A stretch of DNA of 64,000 nt from SLHU01 sp009929975 (GTDB taxonomy: Bacteria > Bacillota > Clostridia > Saccharofermentanales > UBA5734): positions 930,001-994,000 of the forward strand of contig JAXGZQ010000001.1 of the NCBI GenBank assembly GCA_040776905.1, read 5' to 3'. The notes under the pieces were generated by a model, which searched no databases, was not told the DNA's origin, and was given only the letters and a program-made list of their open reading frames with translations. Positions 50,449 through 60,699 of the stretch are shown one piece after another (positions within the stretch are counted from its first letter, which is position 1; every line of letters begins with the position of its first letter). The translations under genes and the position numbers were made by a program.

Positions 50449-51405
50449 ATGTCCAAACGTGGCCAGCCGCTGTTTCAGCCGGTCCGACATCTGGCATCCC
50501 GCATAACCAGCCATCCTGGCGCAAGCCGACTGACAGCCCTGTTTCTGTTGATCACGGTTGTTCTTGTCGCGTTATCGGTCGGTTATGTCATCGGAACCCG
50601 CGACACACAGACCGACGCGGCCGTCATGCGGCAGGGAACAGCCTCAGCGCTTTCCGCTCATATCGCGTCTCAGGACGACCTCTGCAATACGATTGAAAGA
50701 TCTGAGCTGGAACGGGCGCTTTCCCAGGAAAAAGCACTCAGCCAGGTCTTGAACGAGTCACTGGAAGCCCAGCAAAACGCACTGCTGCAGCAGCAGTCTG
50801 AGATGAACAGTCTGGAGGACCGGATTCTCAGCGCATTGATGAAAAACTATGAATCACAGTTGATTTCCCGTTCCAGCGGCACCGTAGATAATTACCGTCA
50901 GGAAGCTGAAGAACTGATCGATCTGAAAAAACGGCTCAATCAGTTTGAGGCATCAGAAGATGCCGCCGAAGTGGATCTGGCCGACTACCGGCAGTCTCTG
51001 GACAACAGGCTGGATCGCATTCCGACCCGTTGGCCTGTCTACGGCCGGATCAGCAGTGGCTTCGGCAACCGGACACATCCGGTCTACCACCGTCCGGATT
51101 TTCACCCGGCCATTGATATCGTGGCCGATCGTGGCACATCCATCCGCGCGACAGCGACGGGCTATGTCGCCGAGGCATCTTCAGATTCATCCAGAGGCCG
51201 GTACCTGATCATCGATCACGGCAACGGCTTCAAAACCGTTTTCATGCACTGCAGCTCGCTGAAAGTCTCATCAGGACAGACCGTCGAAAAAGGCCAGGTC
51301 ATCGCGACTGTCGGCAGCACCGGGACATCAACCGGCCCGCATCTACATTATGAAATCCATCTTTATGGCCAGCCGGTGAATCCTGTCCGTTTTATCCTTG
51401 AATAG
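50449..51405 (+). CDS. M23 family metallopeptidase (cell-wall hydrolase)
   Basis: A 318-residue membrane-anchored LytM/M23 protein. Residues about 28-48 are a membrane helix; about 75-180 are a coiled coil rich in Glu/Gln/Leu. The C-terminal M23 domain has the zinc motif HPAIDIVADRGTSIRATATGYV (H-x3-D) and HLHYEIH (H-x-H); the usual glycine-rich start RISSGFGNRTHPV is present. It should cut peptidoglycan cross-bridges. ATG 50449 has GAGAGGAG upstream. It lies 61 bp before a class A PBP, so cell-wall cutting and synthesis are co-expressed. Confidence 0.93.
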   Translation: MSKRGQPLFQPVRHLASRITSHPGASRLTALFLLITVVLVALSVGYVIGTRDTQTDAAVMRQGTASALSAHIASQDDLCNTIERSELERALSQEKALSQVLNESLEAQQNALLQQQSEMNSLEDRILSALMKNYESQLISRSSGTVDNYRQEAEELIDLKKRLNQFEASEDAAEVDLADYRQSLDNRLDRIPTRWPVYGRISSGFGNRTHPVYHRPDFHPAIDIVADRGTSIRATATGYVAEASSDSSRGRYLIIDHGNGFKTVFMHCSSLKVSSGQTVEKGQVIATVGSTGTSTGPHLHYEIHLYGQPVNPVRFILE

Positions 51406-51466
51406 TCACGGCAGTGGCACAGCTGTCAGTCTGACCATTCAGTTCTGACCGTGGAGGTTCAGTATC

Positions 51467-53779
51467 GTGGCAGATAAAAAGAGATCCTACGCACCGACAC
51501 CGCGGCGTCGATCCAGTTCCGTTGTCCGACGTGAGTTCCGCCGCCGGGTCAGTGGAAAACCGACGAGCGACCGGACGGCCTGGTCGATCACGCGCTATGC
51601 GGGGCGTACGCTTGGCCGGGTCATCTCATTGACCCTCATTATCCTGCTGATCGCCGCGTTTCTCATTGGCGGCATTGGCGGAGGAATGCTGGTCGGCTAT
51701 ATTCTGACCGCGGAGCCCGTTGCGACTGATCATATCCGCAATACCAATGAAACGACCCGGATCGTTGACGCGAACGGCAGCGAGATCGCGATTCTGACCG
51801 GCAGTCAGAATATCAATCGTGAATATATCTCTCTGGCCAGGGTTCGTGATACGCATCTGATTGACGCGTTCATGGCGATTGAAGACGAACGCTATGAAGA
51901 CCATATCGGCATCGACCCGCGCCGGATCGGCAGTGCGGTGCTCAGCATGCTGGTCAATGGCGGAACACCGACGCATGGCGGATCGACCATCACACAGCAG
52001 ACTGTCAAGCTGATCTCCGGTGAGAGTCAACGCTCCGCGCAGCGCAAGATCCAGGAATGGTACAATGCCGTCCGCCTTGAACAGGAAAAAAGCAAGGACG
52101 AAATCCTCGAGCTGTATCTGAATCTTGTTCCGATGGGCAACAGTTATGTCGGGATCCAGGCGGCAGCACAGGCATATTTCGCGAAAGACGCCGCCGATCT
52201 CAGTTTGGCCGAATGTGCTTTTCTGGCCGGAGTCCCCAATCGTCCTTCAACGTATAACCCGCTGACAGAGACCGGCCGGCGCAACGCGCTGCGCCGCATG
52301 CGCATCGTTCTCGGTAAAATGCATGAGCTGGAGATGATCAGCGATGAGGCCTATCAGGACGCGCTTAATACCGAACTGGTCTTCCGCCAGACGCCTCAGG
52401 AAGTGTCCGCGACACAGGTCAATTCCTATTTTGTTGACTATGTCATCAAGCAGGTTCAGAACGATCTGATGGAACGGCGCGGTTATACTGAGCAGATGGC
52501 GTCGATCGCGGTTTACAACTACGGACTGCGGATTGAGACCACCATGGACCAGAAAGTCCAGTCTGAAATTGAGAAAACTTTCCTGGATCAGAGCCTGTTC
52601 GCGACGGATCCGGCGGCGCTGGCGGATTATCCGGAGCGGCCGAATGGCAGCATCGCGATCATCGACAATTTGAATAATCCCGGACAGATCAAAGGGCTGG
52701 TCGGCGGGTATGGCAGGAAAGAGGGCAATCTGGTTCTGAACCGGGCCGTCGATTCCAAACGCCAGCCCGGATCCAGCATCAAGCCGCTGGTGGTCTATGG
52801 CCCTTCACTCGATACCGGCCGCATTACGCCGGCTTCGATATTCACGGATATGGCCATGTATCTCGACCCGGATAACCCGACAACACCGTATCCCAAAAAT
52901 TCCTACACGGGCTTTCGCGGCAATATGACCGTCTATGAAGCTTTAGTCCGCTCTGTCAATACCATCGCTGCCCATATCTATGTGAATGTCATCGGCAATG
53001 AAACCGCTTTGCAGTATGTCGATGATGTCGGAATTACCCTGGACGCGATGGATGTCAACGCGTCGGTCGCACTCGGCGGCCTGACCTATGGTGTCTCAAC
53101 GCTGGAAATGGCCGGTGCCTACTCGACATTCGCGAATGATGGGTTGTTCACTGAACCATACGCCTACACCCGTGTCCTGGACATTGAGGGACGTATTCTG
53201 CTGGAAAACCGGCCGGTCTTCAAGCAGGTCTATAAACCGGAAACCGCTTTTGTCATCTCCCATATTCTCGAGGATGTCATAAAATCCCCGATGGGCACCG
53301 CGCGCAGGCTGACGGAAGCGGCGGCCAGTGAAACCAGTTTTGCCGGCAAGACCGGTACCACCAACGATAACCGTGACAAATGGTTCTGCGGCTATTCACC
53401 GTATTACACAGCAGCTGTCTGGTATGGCTATGACAACCGGCTCGGACCGATTTCGGTACCATCAGACGACAGCCAGAACGCGATGCGAATCTGGCAGGAC
53501 GCCATGATGCGAATTCATCAAGGACTTGAACCCCTGCAGTTTGAACGTCCGGAATCGGTTGAATCGAAAACGATCTGTACCGTCTCCGGCCAGATCGCCA
53601 CTGAATATTGTCCGACCAGACGGACCGAATATTTTATTCCCGGTGTTGTCATGAATCCCTCGGATTCCTGTGCGCTTCACAAACCTGAGCCGACACCGGC
53701 ACCGACGCCGGTAGTCAGTGAAACGGATCCAGCAGCGGGTGGCGGGGAAAATAACGCTCCGGATCAGCCGGCCGGCTGA
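51467..53779 (+). CDS. Class A penicillin-binding protein (PBP1a family)
   Basis: A 770-residue bifunctional peptidoglycan synthase. A basic cytoplasmic tail precedes one membrane helix at about 52-80. The GT51 glycosyltransferase follows, with the catalytic AIEDERYEDHIG at 137-148 and HGGSTITQQTVK. The transpeptidase has SSIK in RQPGSSIKPL (active serine), SVN in VRSVNTIAAH, and KTGTT. The C-terminal ~75 residues are Pro/Glu/Thr-rich after a cysteine-containing segment (TICTVSGQIATEYCPTRRT). GTG start with GGAGG upstream. Its stop lies within a palindrome shared with the end of proB. Confidence 0.95.
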   Translation: MADKKRSYAPTPRRRSSSVVRREFRRRVSGKPTSDRTAWSITRYAGRTLGRVISLTLIILLIAAFLIGGIGGGMLVGYILTAEPVATDHIRNTNETTRIVDANGSEIAILTGSQNINREYISLARVRDTHLIDAFMAIEDERYEDHIGIDPRRIGSAVLSMLVNGGTPTHGGSTITQQTVKLISGESQRSAQRKIQEWYNAVRLEQEKSKDEILELYLNLVPMGNSYVGIQAAAQAYFAKDAADLSLAECAFLAGVPNRPSTYNPLTETGRRNALRRMRIVLGKMHELEMISDEAYQDALNTELVFRQTPQEVSATQVNSYFVDYVIKQVQNDLMERRGYTEQMASIAVYNYGLRIETTMDQKVQSEIEKTFLDQSLFATDPAALADYPERPNGSIAIIDNLNNPGQIKGLVGGYGRKEGNLVLNRAVDSKRQPGSSIKPLVVYGPSLDTGRITPASIFTDMAMYLDPDNPTTPYPKNSYTGFRGNMTVYEALVRSVNTIAAHIYVNVIGNETALQYVDDVGITLDAMDVNASVALGGLTYGVSTLEMAGAYSTFANDGLFTEPYAYTRVLDIEGRILLENRPVFKQVYKPETAFVISHILEDVIKSPMGTARRLTEAAASETSFAGKTGTTNDNRDKWFCGYSPYYTAAVWYGYDNRLGPISVPSDDSQNAMRIWQDAMMRIHQGLEPLQFERPESVESKTICTVSGQIATEYCPTRRTEYFIPGVVMNPSDSCALHKPEPTPAPTPVVSETDPAAGGGENNAPDQPAG

Positions 53780-53782
53780 TCC
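53761..53782. repeat. Palindrome encoding the ends of both PBP and ProB
   Basis: GATCAGCCGGCCGGCTGATC (plus one matching base on each side) is a perfect palindrome. Because it is read in the same phase on both strands, both proteins end in Asp-Gln-Pro-Ala-Gly and stop. It probably also forms a hairpin that helps end both convergent transcripts. Confidence 0.8.
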
Positions 53783-54606
53783 GCCTGAAACCAGGTTCCA
53801 ACCACATCCCCCTCCAGAATCTGATCGACCATGCGTGCCGTCGACCCGTTGGCGATGACGGTATCCAGCCCGGCTGCTGTCGCGATTTTCGCGGCCAGGA
53901 TCTTACTGTGCATGCCTCCGGTTCCACGCAGACTGCCGGCCCCGCCGGCGGCCTGTTCGATTTCATCGGTTATTTCGGAAACCGTGGCGATCAGGCAGGC
54001 GTCCTGACTGATCCGCGGATCGACTGTATATAGTCCGTCGATATCTGAAAGAATGATCAGAAGATCCGCCTGCAGATGCACCGCGACGATCGCCGACAAC
54101 GCGTCGTTGTCGCCGAAGGTTCCGTTGTGATAGATCTCACGGGTTGAGACGGTGTCATTCTCATTGACGATCGGGACAATCTCCCGCTCCAGCAGCGCTT
54201 CAAACGTATTGCAGATATTCACACGGGTCACTTCATCATCAATATCATCACGAGTCAGGAGAATCTGGGCGACCGCGTAGTGATAATCAGAAAAGAACCG
54301 GCTGTACATATTCATCAGTTCGCATTGCCCGACAGCGGCGATGGCCTGCTTTTCCCGGATCAACTGCGGTTTCTGCTGCAGCCGGAGGCGGCCGACACCG
54401 ACACCGATCGCACCTGACGACACCAGAATGATCTCTCGTCCCCGGTTCATCTGCTCAGCGACACTGCGGCAGATCCTGTCCATATTACCCAGATTGAACC
54501 GGCCATTATCATGGGTGATTGTTGATGTTCCGACCTTGACCACGACACGGCGGGCCCTGGTCAGCCGGCTGCGTATTTCCGGCTTGATAACGCATTCATC
54601 GGCCAT
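53764..54606 (-). CDS. proB: Glutamate 5-kinase, short form without PUA domain
   Basis: A 280-residue amino-acid kinase, first step of proline synthesis. VVVKVGTSTIT is the phosphate-binding start; LVSSGAIGVGVGRL, VNENDTVS and FGDNDALSA are ProB signatures; GTGGMHSKILAAKIA is the C-terminal motif. Many ProB proteins are about 370 residues with a C-terminal PUA domain; this one ends after the kinase domain. ATG 54606 has GGAGG upstream. proA is not adjacent. It lies 21 bp after lon in the same direction. Confidence 0.95.
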   Translation of the reverse strand: MADECVIKPEIRSRLTRARRVVVKVGTSTITHDNGRFNLGNMDRICRSVAEQMNRGREIILVSSGAIGVGVGRLRLQQKPQLIREKQAIAAVGQCELMNMYSRFFSDYHYAVAQILLTRDDIDDEVTRVNICNTFEALLEREIVPIVNENDTVSTREIYHNGTFGDNDALSAIVAVHLQADLLIILSDIDGLYTVDPRISQDACLIATVSEITDEIEQAAGGAGSLRGTGGMHSKILAAKIATAAGLDTVIANGSTARMVDQILEGDVVGTWFQADQPAG

Positions 54607-54627
54607 GTGATTCTCATCCTCCATTAA

Positions 54628-57057
54628 TCAGAGCAGTGCCTGCGCCAGCACATCGTCCATCGCCGTCACAAAGGATAGTTTGACTTTGGAGAGGACTGTT
54701 GCCGGAATATCGGCGGCATCACGTCGATTATCTTCCGGAACCAGAACCATGTCAATGCCCGCGCGACTGGCCGCGATTACTTTTTCCTTCAGCCCGCCGA
54801 TCGGCAGGACGCGGCCGCGCAGCGTAATCTCTCCGGTCATCGCCAGCTGGGGCCGAACCGGACGGCCGCTGAGGGCCGAGGCCAGCGCGGTCGCCAGAGT
54901 GATCCCGGCTGAGGGGCCGTCCTTGGGTGTCGCACCTTCGGGAACATGAATATGGATATCCAGTTTGTTCGCGAAGTCTTCCGGCAGCTTCAGCAAATCC
55001 GCCTGAGAGCGGATATAGGTCATGGCAGCGCGGGCTGATTCCTTCATCACGTCTCCCAGCTGGCCGGTCAGCTCGAGTTTGCCGCTGCCAGGCATCACAT
55101 TAACCTCAATATTCAAGGTATCACCGCCCGCCCAGGTCCAGGCCAGCCCCGTCGCGACACCAATCTGGGCCTCACGTTCAGCCATTTCAAACCGGAAGCG
55201 GCGACGGCCGATCAGGTCTTCAAGATCATTGACGCCGACACGGACTTCACTCTGCTCCTGTTCCGTCATCAGCATCGCCGCCCGGCGGCAGACATGGGCC
55301 AGTTCCCGTTCCAGCTGGCGCACACCGGCTTCACGCGTATAACCGCTGATCAGGGATCTGATCGCGGCGCGGCTGATTTTGAGATTCTGAGGCGACAGTG
55401 CGTTCTGGCGAATCTGCTCAGGAAGCAGATGGCGTCGGGCAATCTCAACCTTCTCCTCCTCTGTATATCCGGAAATATGGACAACCTCCATCCGGTCAAG
55501 CAGAGCCTGGGGAATGGTCTCCGTTGTGTTTGCGGTTGTGATGAACAGAACATGTGACAAATCATAGGGAATTTCCAGGTAATGGTCACGAAACGCGAAA
55601 TTCTGCTCCGGGTCAAGGACTTCCAGCAGCGCTGACGATGGATCGCCCCGGAAGTCACTGCCCAGCTTATCAATTTCGTCGAGCAGAATCAGCGGATTAT
55701 CGCTGCCTGTCTGGCGGATGGCATTGATGATCCGTCCCGGCATGGCCCCGACATAGGTCCGGCGGTGGCCGCGGATTTCCGCTTCATCTCTCACACCACC
55801 GAGCGACATGCGCGTATAGCGCCGTCCTGTCGCTTCCGCAACCGACCGGGCAATCGACGTCTTGCCGACGCCTGGCGGGCCGACGAGGCAGAGAATGGGC
55901 CCTTTTGACGTTGTTTCACCGGCGTCAAGGCGCATTCGGCGAACGGCCAGATATTCCAGGATCCGTTCCTTCACTTTTTCCAGGCCATAATGGTCGCGGT
56001 TGAGAACACGTCGGGCCTGCGCGATTTTCAGCCTTTCAGTATCAACATGGCCCCACGGCATTTCAAAAAGCAGATCAAGATAGTTGCGCAGGACGCCCCC
56101 TTCCGGGTAGCCGGACGGCATCCGGCCGAGGCGGGCAATCTCCTTGGTGATCTTCGGTCGGGCATCATCTGGAATTCCTGACTTCTCCAGCAGCTCAAGA
56201 TAATGATCCTGTTCCTCCTGTGAGCCTTCATGATCGCCCAGTTCCTTCTGGATCGCCTTCATCTGCTCGCGCAGGAAATAGTCCTTTTGGTTCTTTTCAA
56301 TGGTCACCCGGACTTTATCGTTGATCGTCTTCTCGAGTTCGGCGATATACTGCTCACGTTCAATCAGGCCGATCAAAAGCTCAATCCTCGATTCCGTCGC
56401 GACCGCCTCGAGCACCTGCTGCTTTTCTTCTGTCGTGATCGACAGCTGGCCGGCAATCGCGTCAGCGGCCATCGAAGCGCTGCTAATCTCACTGATCGCC
56501 ATCAGGGTTTCAGCAGACACCCGGCTGCTGGCCGCCGCGTATTTTTCAAACGAGCGGATCAGTCTCCGCCGCCATGCTTCCTGTAAAGGTGAATCGGCGA
56601 TCTGTCCGTCAGGATCAGTCAGATAGAGAACCTGCGCCTCGTCCATGTCATCCAGACTGACCAGTTTTTCCATGCGGGCCCGGCTGCGCCCTTCAACCAG
56701 AAGTTTCATGTTTTCACTGTTTGGCAGTTCCAGCACCTGGCGAATTCTGGCCACACAGCCGGTCGCGTATATCTCATCAGTCTCCGGCCATTCCCGGAGC
56801 GGATCTTTCTGGGTTGTCAGGAAAATAAGCTGATTATTATCCATCGCCGCTTTAACCGCTGCACGGGAACGATCCCGCGCCACATCAAAACTCAGGCTGA
56901 CGCCTGGAAAAACAGTCAGTCCACGCAGTGGAATCAGGGGAACTTCGATCAGAAACCCGGAGAATGGCTGATCGGTCTCCGCTTTTTTTCTGCGTCTCGG
57001 GGCAGACGATTTGCGTCTGGTTGTTTTCTTTGTATTCGGTTGCTTCTCATCAATCAT
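54628..57057 (-). CDS. lon: ATP-dependent Lon protease
   Basis: An 809-residue LonA. The N-terminal substrate domain starts at about 40 after a basic Lys/Arg-rich tail (TKKTTRRKSSAPRRRKKAE) that is unusual in length. The AAA+ module has Walker A GPPGVGKTS and Walker B LILLDEIDK. The protease dyad is Ser716 in PKDGPSAG and Lys759 in GGLKEK. ATG 57057 has AGGTGAG upstream; the frame opens at GTG 57066. It degrades misfolded and regulatory proteins. No heat-shock operator was recognised, although a hairpin (GGGCTG/CAGCCC, 57085-57102) lies in the leader. Confidence 0.96.
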   Translation of the reverse strand: MIDEKQPNTKKTTRRKSSAPRRRKKAETDQPFSGFLIEVPLIPLRGLTVFPGVSLSFDVARDRSRAAVKAAMDNNQLIFLTTQKDPLREWPETDEIYATGCVARIRQVLELPNSENMKLLVEGRSRARMEKLVSLDDMDEAQVLYLTDPDGQIADSPLQEAWRRRLIRSFEKYAAASSRVSAETLMAISEISSASMAADAIAGQLSITTEEKQQVLEAVATESRIELLIGLIEREQYIAELEKTINDKVRVTIEKNQKDYFLREQMKAIQKELGDHEGSQEEQDHYLELLEKSGIPDDARPKITKEIARLGRMPSGYPEGGVLRNYLDLLFEMPWGHVDTERLKIAQARRVLNRDHYGLEKVKERILEYLAVRRMRLDAGETTSKGPILCLVGPPGVGKTSIARSVAEATGRRYTRMSLGGVRDEAEIRGHRRTYVGAMPGRIINAIRQTGSDNPLILLDEIDKLGSDFRGDPSSALLEVLDPEQNFAFRDHYLEIPYDLSHVLFITTANTTETIPQALLDRMEVVHISGYTEEEKVEIARRHLLPEQIRQNALSPQNLKISRAAIRSLISGYTREAGVRQLERELAHVCRRAAMLMTEQEQSEVRVGVNDLEDLIGRRRFRFEMAEREAQIGVATGLAWTWAGGDTLNIEVNVMPGSGKLELTGQLGDVMKESARAAMTYIRSQADLLKLPEDFANKLDIHIHVPEGATPKDGPSAGITLATALASALSGRPVRPQLAMTGEITLRGRVLPIGGLKEKVIAASRAGIDMVLVPEDNRRDAADIPATVLSKVKLSFVTAMDDVLAQALL

Positions 57058-57230
57058 GCATCTCACCTGTTATCAGTTGTTTTGGGGCTGTCGCGGCAGC
57101 CCTTACAATAATAACAGTATACCATTCTCATTCTGGTGACAGTAGCGTCTGACACGAGAGAAATCAGTATCGGCCAGCCATTTTATGATCTGCCACCTTC
57201 CTTTGCATCTGAAGGAGCACGTTCATTCGA

Positions 57231-57263
57231 AAAAAAAGAGCATCTCATTTGAGATGCTCTTTC
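57231..57263 (-). terminator. Strong intrinsic terminator of tuf
   Basis: Minus strand AAAGAGCATCTC, AAAT loop, GAGATGCTCTTT and a T-run. A 12-bp stem ends the str operon. Confidence 0.95.
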
Positions 57264-57281
57264 GTATCGGGTTCTCGCTTT

Positions 57282-58481
57282 TTACTCGATGATGGTCGAA
57301 ACGGTTCCGGCACCAACAGTTTTGCCGCCTTCACGGATCGCGAACTTCAGTCCGACTTCCATGGCGATCGGGGTGATCAGGTCAACGGTAATCGTTACGT
57401 GGTCACCAGGCATGCACATCTCAACGCCTTCCGGCAGTTCAGCGACACCGGTCACGTCCGTTGTACGGAAATAGAACTGCGGACGATAGCCGTTGAAGAA
57501 AGGCTTATGACGGCCACCCTCAGCCTGGGTCAGAACATAAACCTGACCGGTGAAATGGGTGTGCGGTTTGATGGTTCCGGGCTTCGCCAGAACCTGGCCG
57601 CGCTCAACGTCTTTACGCTGAACACCACGCAGCAGAACACCGATATTGTCACCGGCCTCTGCCTGGTCAAGCAGTTTACGGAACATTTCAACGCCGGTGC
57701 AGACGGTGGTACGTGACTCTTCAGCCAGACCAACGATTTCCAGGGGATCGCCGACTTTGACGATACCACGCTCAACACGGCCAGTGGCAACCGTACCGCG
57801 GCCGGTGATGGTGAAGACGTCTTCAACCGGCATGGCGAAAGGCTGGTCAACCGGACGGGCCGGGGTCGCGATAAAGCTGTCAACCGCTTCCATCAGCTCA
57901 TGGATGCATTTGTACTCTTCAGCGTTCGGATCTGTGCTTTCAGATTCAAGCGCAACCAGCGCGGAACCCTGGATAACCGGGGTGTCATCACCGGGGAACT
58001 CATAGGCGTTGAGCAGTTCACGGACTTCCATCTCGGTCAGCTCAATCAGTTCCGGATCGGCCATGTCGCACTTGTTCAGGAACACGACGATTGAAGGCAC
58101 GCCAACCTGACGGGCAAGCAGGATATGCTCGCGGGTCTGGGGCATCGGGCCGTCAGCCGCGGATACAACCAGGATCGCGCCGTCCATCTGGGCAGCACCG
58201 GTGATCATATTCTTGATATAGTCGGCATGTCCGGGGCAGTCAACGTGAGCGTAGTGGCGGGCGTCCGTCTGATACTCAACGTGTGACGTGTTGATTGTGA
58301 TGCCACGGGCTCTTTCTTCGGGAGCCTTGTCGATATTGGCATATGAGGTGTAATTGGCAGAACCACCCATCGCCAGAACTTTGGTGATCGCAGCCGTCAG
58401 GGATGTCTTACCATGGTCAACGTGGCCAATGGTGCCAATGTTGACATGTGGCTTTGTTCTTTCAAATTTAGTCTTTGCCAT
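57282..58481 (-). CDS. tuf: Elongation factor Tu
   Basis: A 399-residue EF-Tu. G1 GHVDHGKTSL, G2 with RGITINTSHVEYQT, G3 DCPGHADY and G4 NKCDM are all standard. It brings aminoacyl-tRNA to the ribosome. ATG 58481 has AAAAAAGGAGG upstream, preceded by a TCAGCAT/ATGCTGA hairpin at 58501-58519. It is the last gene of the str operon with its own promoter at 58554-58581. Confidence 0.99.
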   Translation of the reverse strand: MAKTKFERTKPHVNIGTIGHVDHGKTSLTAAITKVLAMGGSANYTSYANIDKAPEERARGITINTSHVEYQTDARHYAHVDCPGHADYIKNMITGAAQMDGAILVVSAADGPMPQTREHILLARQVGVPSIVVFLNKCDMADPELIELTEMEVRELLNAYEFPGDDTPVIQGSALVALESESTDPNAEEYKCIHELMEAVDSFIATPARPVDQPFAMPVEDVFTITGRGTVATGRVERGIVKVGDPLEIVGLAEESRTTVCTGVEMFRKLLDQAEAGDNIGVLLRGVQRKDVERGQVLAKPGTIKPHTHFTGQVYVLTQAEGGRHKPFFNGYRPQFYFRTTDVTGVAELPEGVEMCMPGDHVTITVDLITPIAMEVGLKFAIREGGKTVGAGTVSTIIE

Positions 58482-58553
58482 CTGAGAATATCCTCCTTTT
58501 TTCAGCATCCTCATGCTGATTCGTTTATTTTTGATGATAAACCGTCAACAACC

Positions 58554-58581
58554 ATTTTACACGAAATATCGTTTTTGGCAA
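58554..58581 (-). promoter_or_regulatory. Internal promoter of tuf
   Basis: Minus strand TTGCCA, 16-nt spacer, TAAAAT, in the fusA-tuf gap. It explains separate high expression of EF-Tu. Confidence 0.65.
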
Positions 58582-58614
58582 TGTATGGCGGCCTTTGCTG
58601 GCTTTTTTCCAGCG

Positions 58615-60678
58615 TTATTTCAGAATTGTTTCCGCAATACTCTTCGGCACTTCCTCGAAGTGGCTGATCTGCATGACAAAGGTTCCTCTGCCCTGTGTTC
58701 TTGAGCGCAGGACGGTCGCGTATCCGAACATCTGTGACAGCGGGACGAAAGCCCCGACCGCCATGACGCCGCTGCGCTCCTCCATGCCTTCAATCCGGCC
58801 GCGCCGTGAGCTGAGATCGCCCATGACATCACCAAGATAATCTTCAGGCACCAGGACATCGACTTTCATGATCGGCTCGAGCAGAACCGGATCCGCCTTG
58901 CGACAGGCTTCTTTGAATCCCATGGAACCGGCGATCTTGAACGCCATTTCCGAGGAGTCGACATCATGATATGAACCGTCAACCAGGGTAACTCGGACAT
59001 CAACAACATTATAGCCGCCAAGCACACCATTATTCATGGCCTCCTGGATACCGGCATCGATCGGAGCGATATATTCCTTCGGAACTGTACCGCCGACGAT
59101 CTTGTTGACGAACTCATAACCGCTGCCGGCTTCCATCGGCTCAACCTCAAGCACGCAGTGGCCATACTGGCCGCGGCCGCCGGACTGGCGGATAAACCGG
59201 CCTTCGGCTCGGACCGCTTTGCGAATGGTTTCCTTATACGCGACCTGCGGCGCACCGACATTGGCCTCGACCTTGAACTCACGGAACAGACGGTCGACGA
59301 TGATATCGAGATGCAGCTCACCCATACCGGAAATGATTGTCTGTCCGGTGTCGGGATCCGAGGTGGTCCGGAATGTCGGATCTTCCTCGGACAGCTTGGT
59401 CAGCGCGATCATCATTTTGTCCTGGCTGGCCTTTGATTTCGGTTCAATCGCGACCGAAATAACCGGCTCGGGGAAATCCATGGACTCAAGAATGATCGGA
59501 TGGTTCTCATCGCAGAGTGTGTCACCGGTCGTCGTGTCTTTTAAACCGACCGCGGCGGCGATATCACCGGAATACACGGTTGGAATTTCCGCACGATGGT
59601 TGGCGTGCATCTGCAGGATACGGCCGATCCGTTCTCGCTTGCCCTTGGTTGCGTTATAGGTGTAGGACCCGGACTGCAGTGTACCGGAATAAACCCGGAA
59701 AAAGCAGAGCTTGCCCACAAATGGGTCGGTCATGATCTTGAAGGCGAGGGCCGAAAACGGGCCGTCATCATCAGCCGGCCGGCTGTCTTCCTCTTCAGTG
59801 TTGCTGTCGATACCCGTGATCGGCGGAACATCCACCGGTGACGGCATATAGTCAACGACCGCATCCAGCAGGCGTTGAACGCCCTTGTTGCGATAGGATG
59901 TACCACAGCAGACCGGAGTGATCTCACAGGCGAGAACCGAACGGCGCAAAGCCGCTTTCAGGTCATCGATCCCGATTGCTTCACCTTCCAGATACTTGAT
60001 GGTCAGTTCCTCATCCGTCTCAGCGATGGCCTCGACCATCCGGTCGCGCCATTCCTGAGCCTTGGCCTGATACTCTTCAGGAATATCAGTTTCCTGAATA
60101 TCAACACCCAGATCATCGCCGTAGATCACAGCTTTCATCGTCATCAGATCGATCAGTCCGAGGAAAGCATCCTCCTGGCCGATCGGGAGCTGAATCGGAA
60201 CGGCATTTGCCTTCAGCCGATCCTTCATCATCTGTACGGCGCGATAAAAATCAGCGCCGAGTATATCCATTTTGTTTACATAGGCAATACGCGGAACATG
60301 GTAATGGTCGGCCTGACGCCAGACGGTTTCCGTCTGCGGCTCAACGCCTCCCTTGGCACAGAACAGCGTAACCGCACCGTCGAGAACACGCAGTGAGCGC
60401 TCAACCTCGACCGTGAAGTCAACATGTCCGGGCGTATCGATGATGTTGACGCGCATACCTCTCCATTGAGCGGTTGTCGCAGCAGAGGTGATCGTGATTC
60501 CACGTTCCTGCTCCTGCTCCATCCAGTCCATGGTGGCAGCGCCTTCATGCGTTTCGCCGATTTTGTGGATCCTTCCCGTATAGTAAAGAATCCGCTCTGT
60601 CGTCGTCGTCTTTCCAGCATCAATATGGGCCATAATGCCGATATTTCGCGTATTTTCCAGCGAAAATTCTCTGGGCAT
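58615..60678 (-). CDS. fusA: Elongation factor G
   Basis: A 687-residue EF-G. G1 AHIDAGKTTTTERIL, G3 DTPGHVDF and G4 NKMD are standard, and the C-terminal domains match translocase EF-G1. SIAETILK ends the protein. GGAGG precedes the ATG. It sits between rpsG (21 bp upstream) and tuf in the classical str operon order. Confidence 0.98.
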   Translation of the reverse strand: MPREFSLENTRNIGIMAHIDAGKTTTTERILYYTGRIHKIGETHEGAATMDWMEQEQERGITITSAATTAQWRGMRVNIIDTPGHVDFTVEVERSLRVLDGAVTLFCAKGGVEPQTETVWRQADHYHVPRIAYVNKMDILGADFYRAVQMMKDRLKANAVPIQLPIGQEDAFLGLIDLMTMKAVIYGDDLGVDIQETDIPEEYQAKAQEWRDRMVEAIAETDEELTIKYLEGEAIGIDDLKAALRRSVLACEITPVCCGTSYRNKGVQRLLDAVVDYMPSPVDVPPITGIDSNTEEEDSRPADDDGPFSALAFKIMTDPFVGKLCFFRVYSGTLQSGSYTYNATKGKRERIGRILQMHANHRAEIPTVYSGDIAAAVGLKDTTTGDTLCDENHPIILESMDFPEPVISVAIEPKSKASQDKMMIALTKLSEEDPTFRTTSDPDTGQTIISGMGELHLDIIVDRLFREFKVEANVGAPQVAYKETIRKAVRAEGRFIRQSGGRGQYGHCVLEVEPMEAGSGYEFVNKIVGGTVPKEYIAPIDAGIQEAMNNGVLGGYNVVDVRVTLVDGSYHDVDSSEMAFKIAGSMGFKEACRKADPVLLEPIMKVDVLVPEDYLGDVMGDLSSRRGRIEGMEERSGVMAVGAFVPLSQMFGYATVLRSRTQGRGTFVMQISHFEEVPKSIAETILK

Positions 60679-60699
60679 TCAGTTTATTCCTCCCTGAAG

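Noticed and set aside
57085..57102. Hairpin in the lon leader as a terminator or CtsR/HrcA site
   Set aside because: There is no T-run on either strand, and neither the CtsR heptad repeat nor the CIRCE sequence is present.
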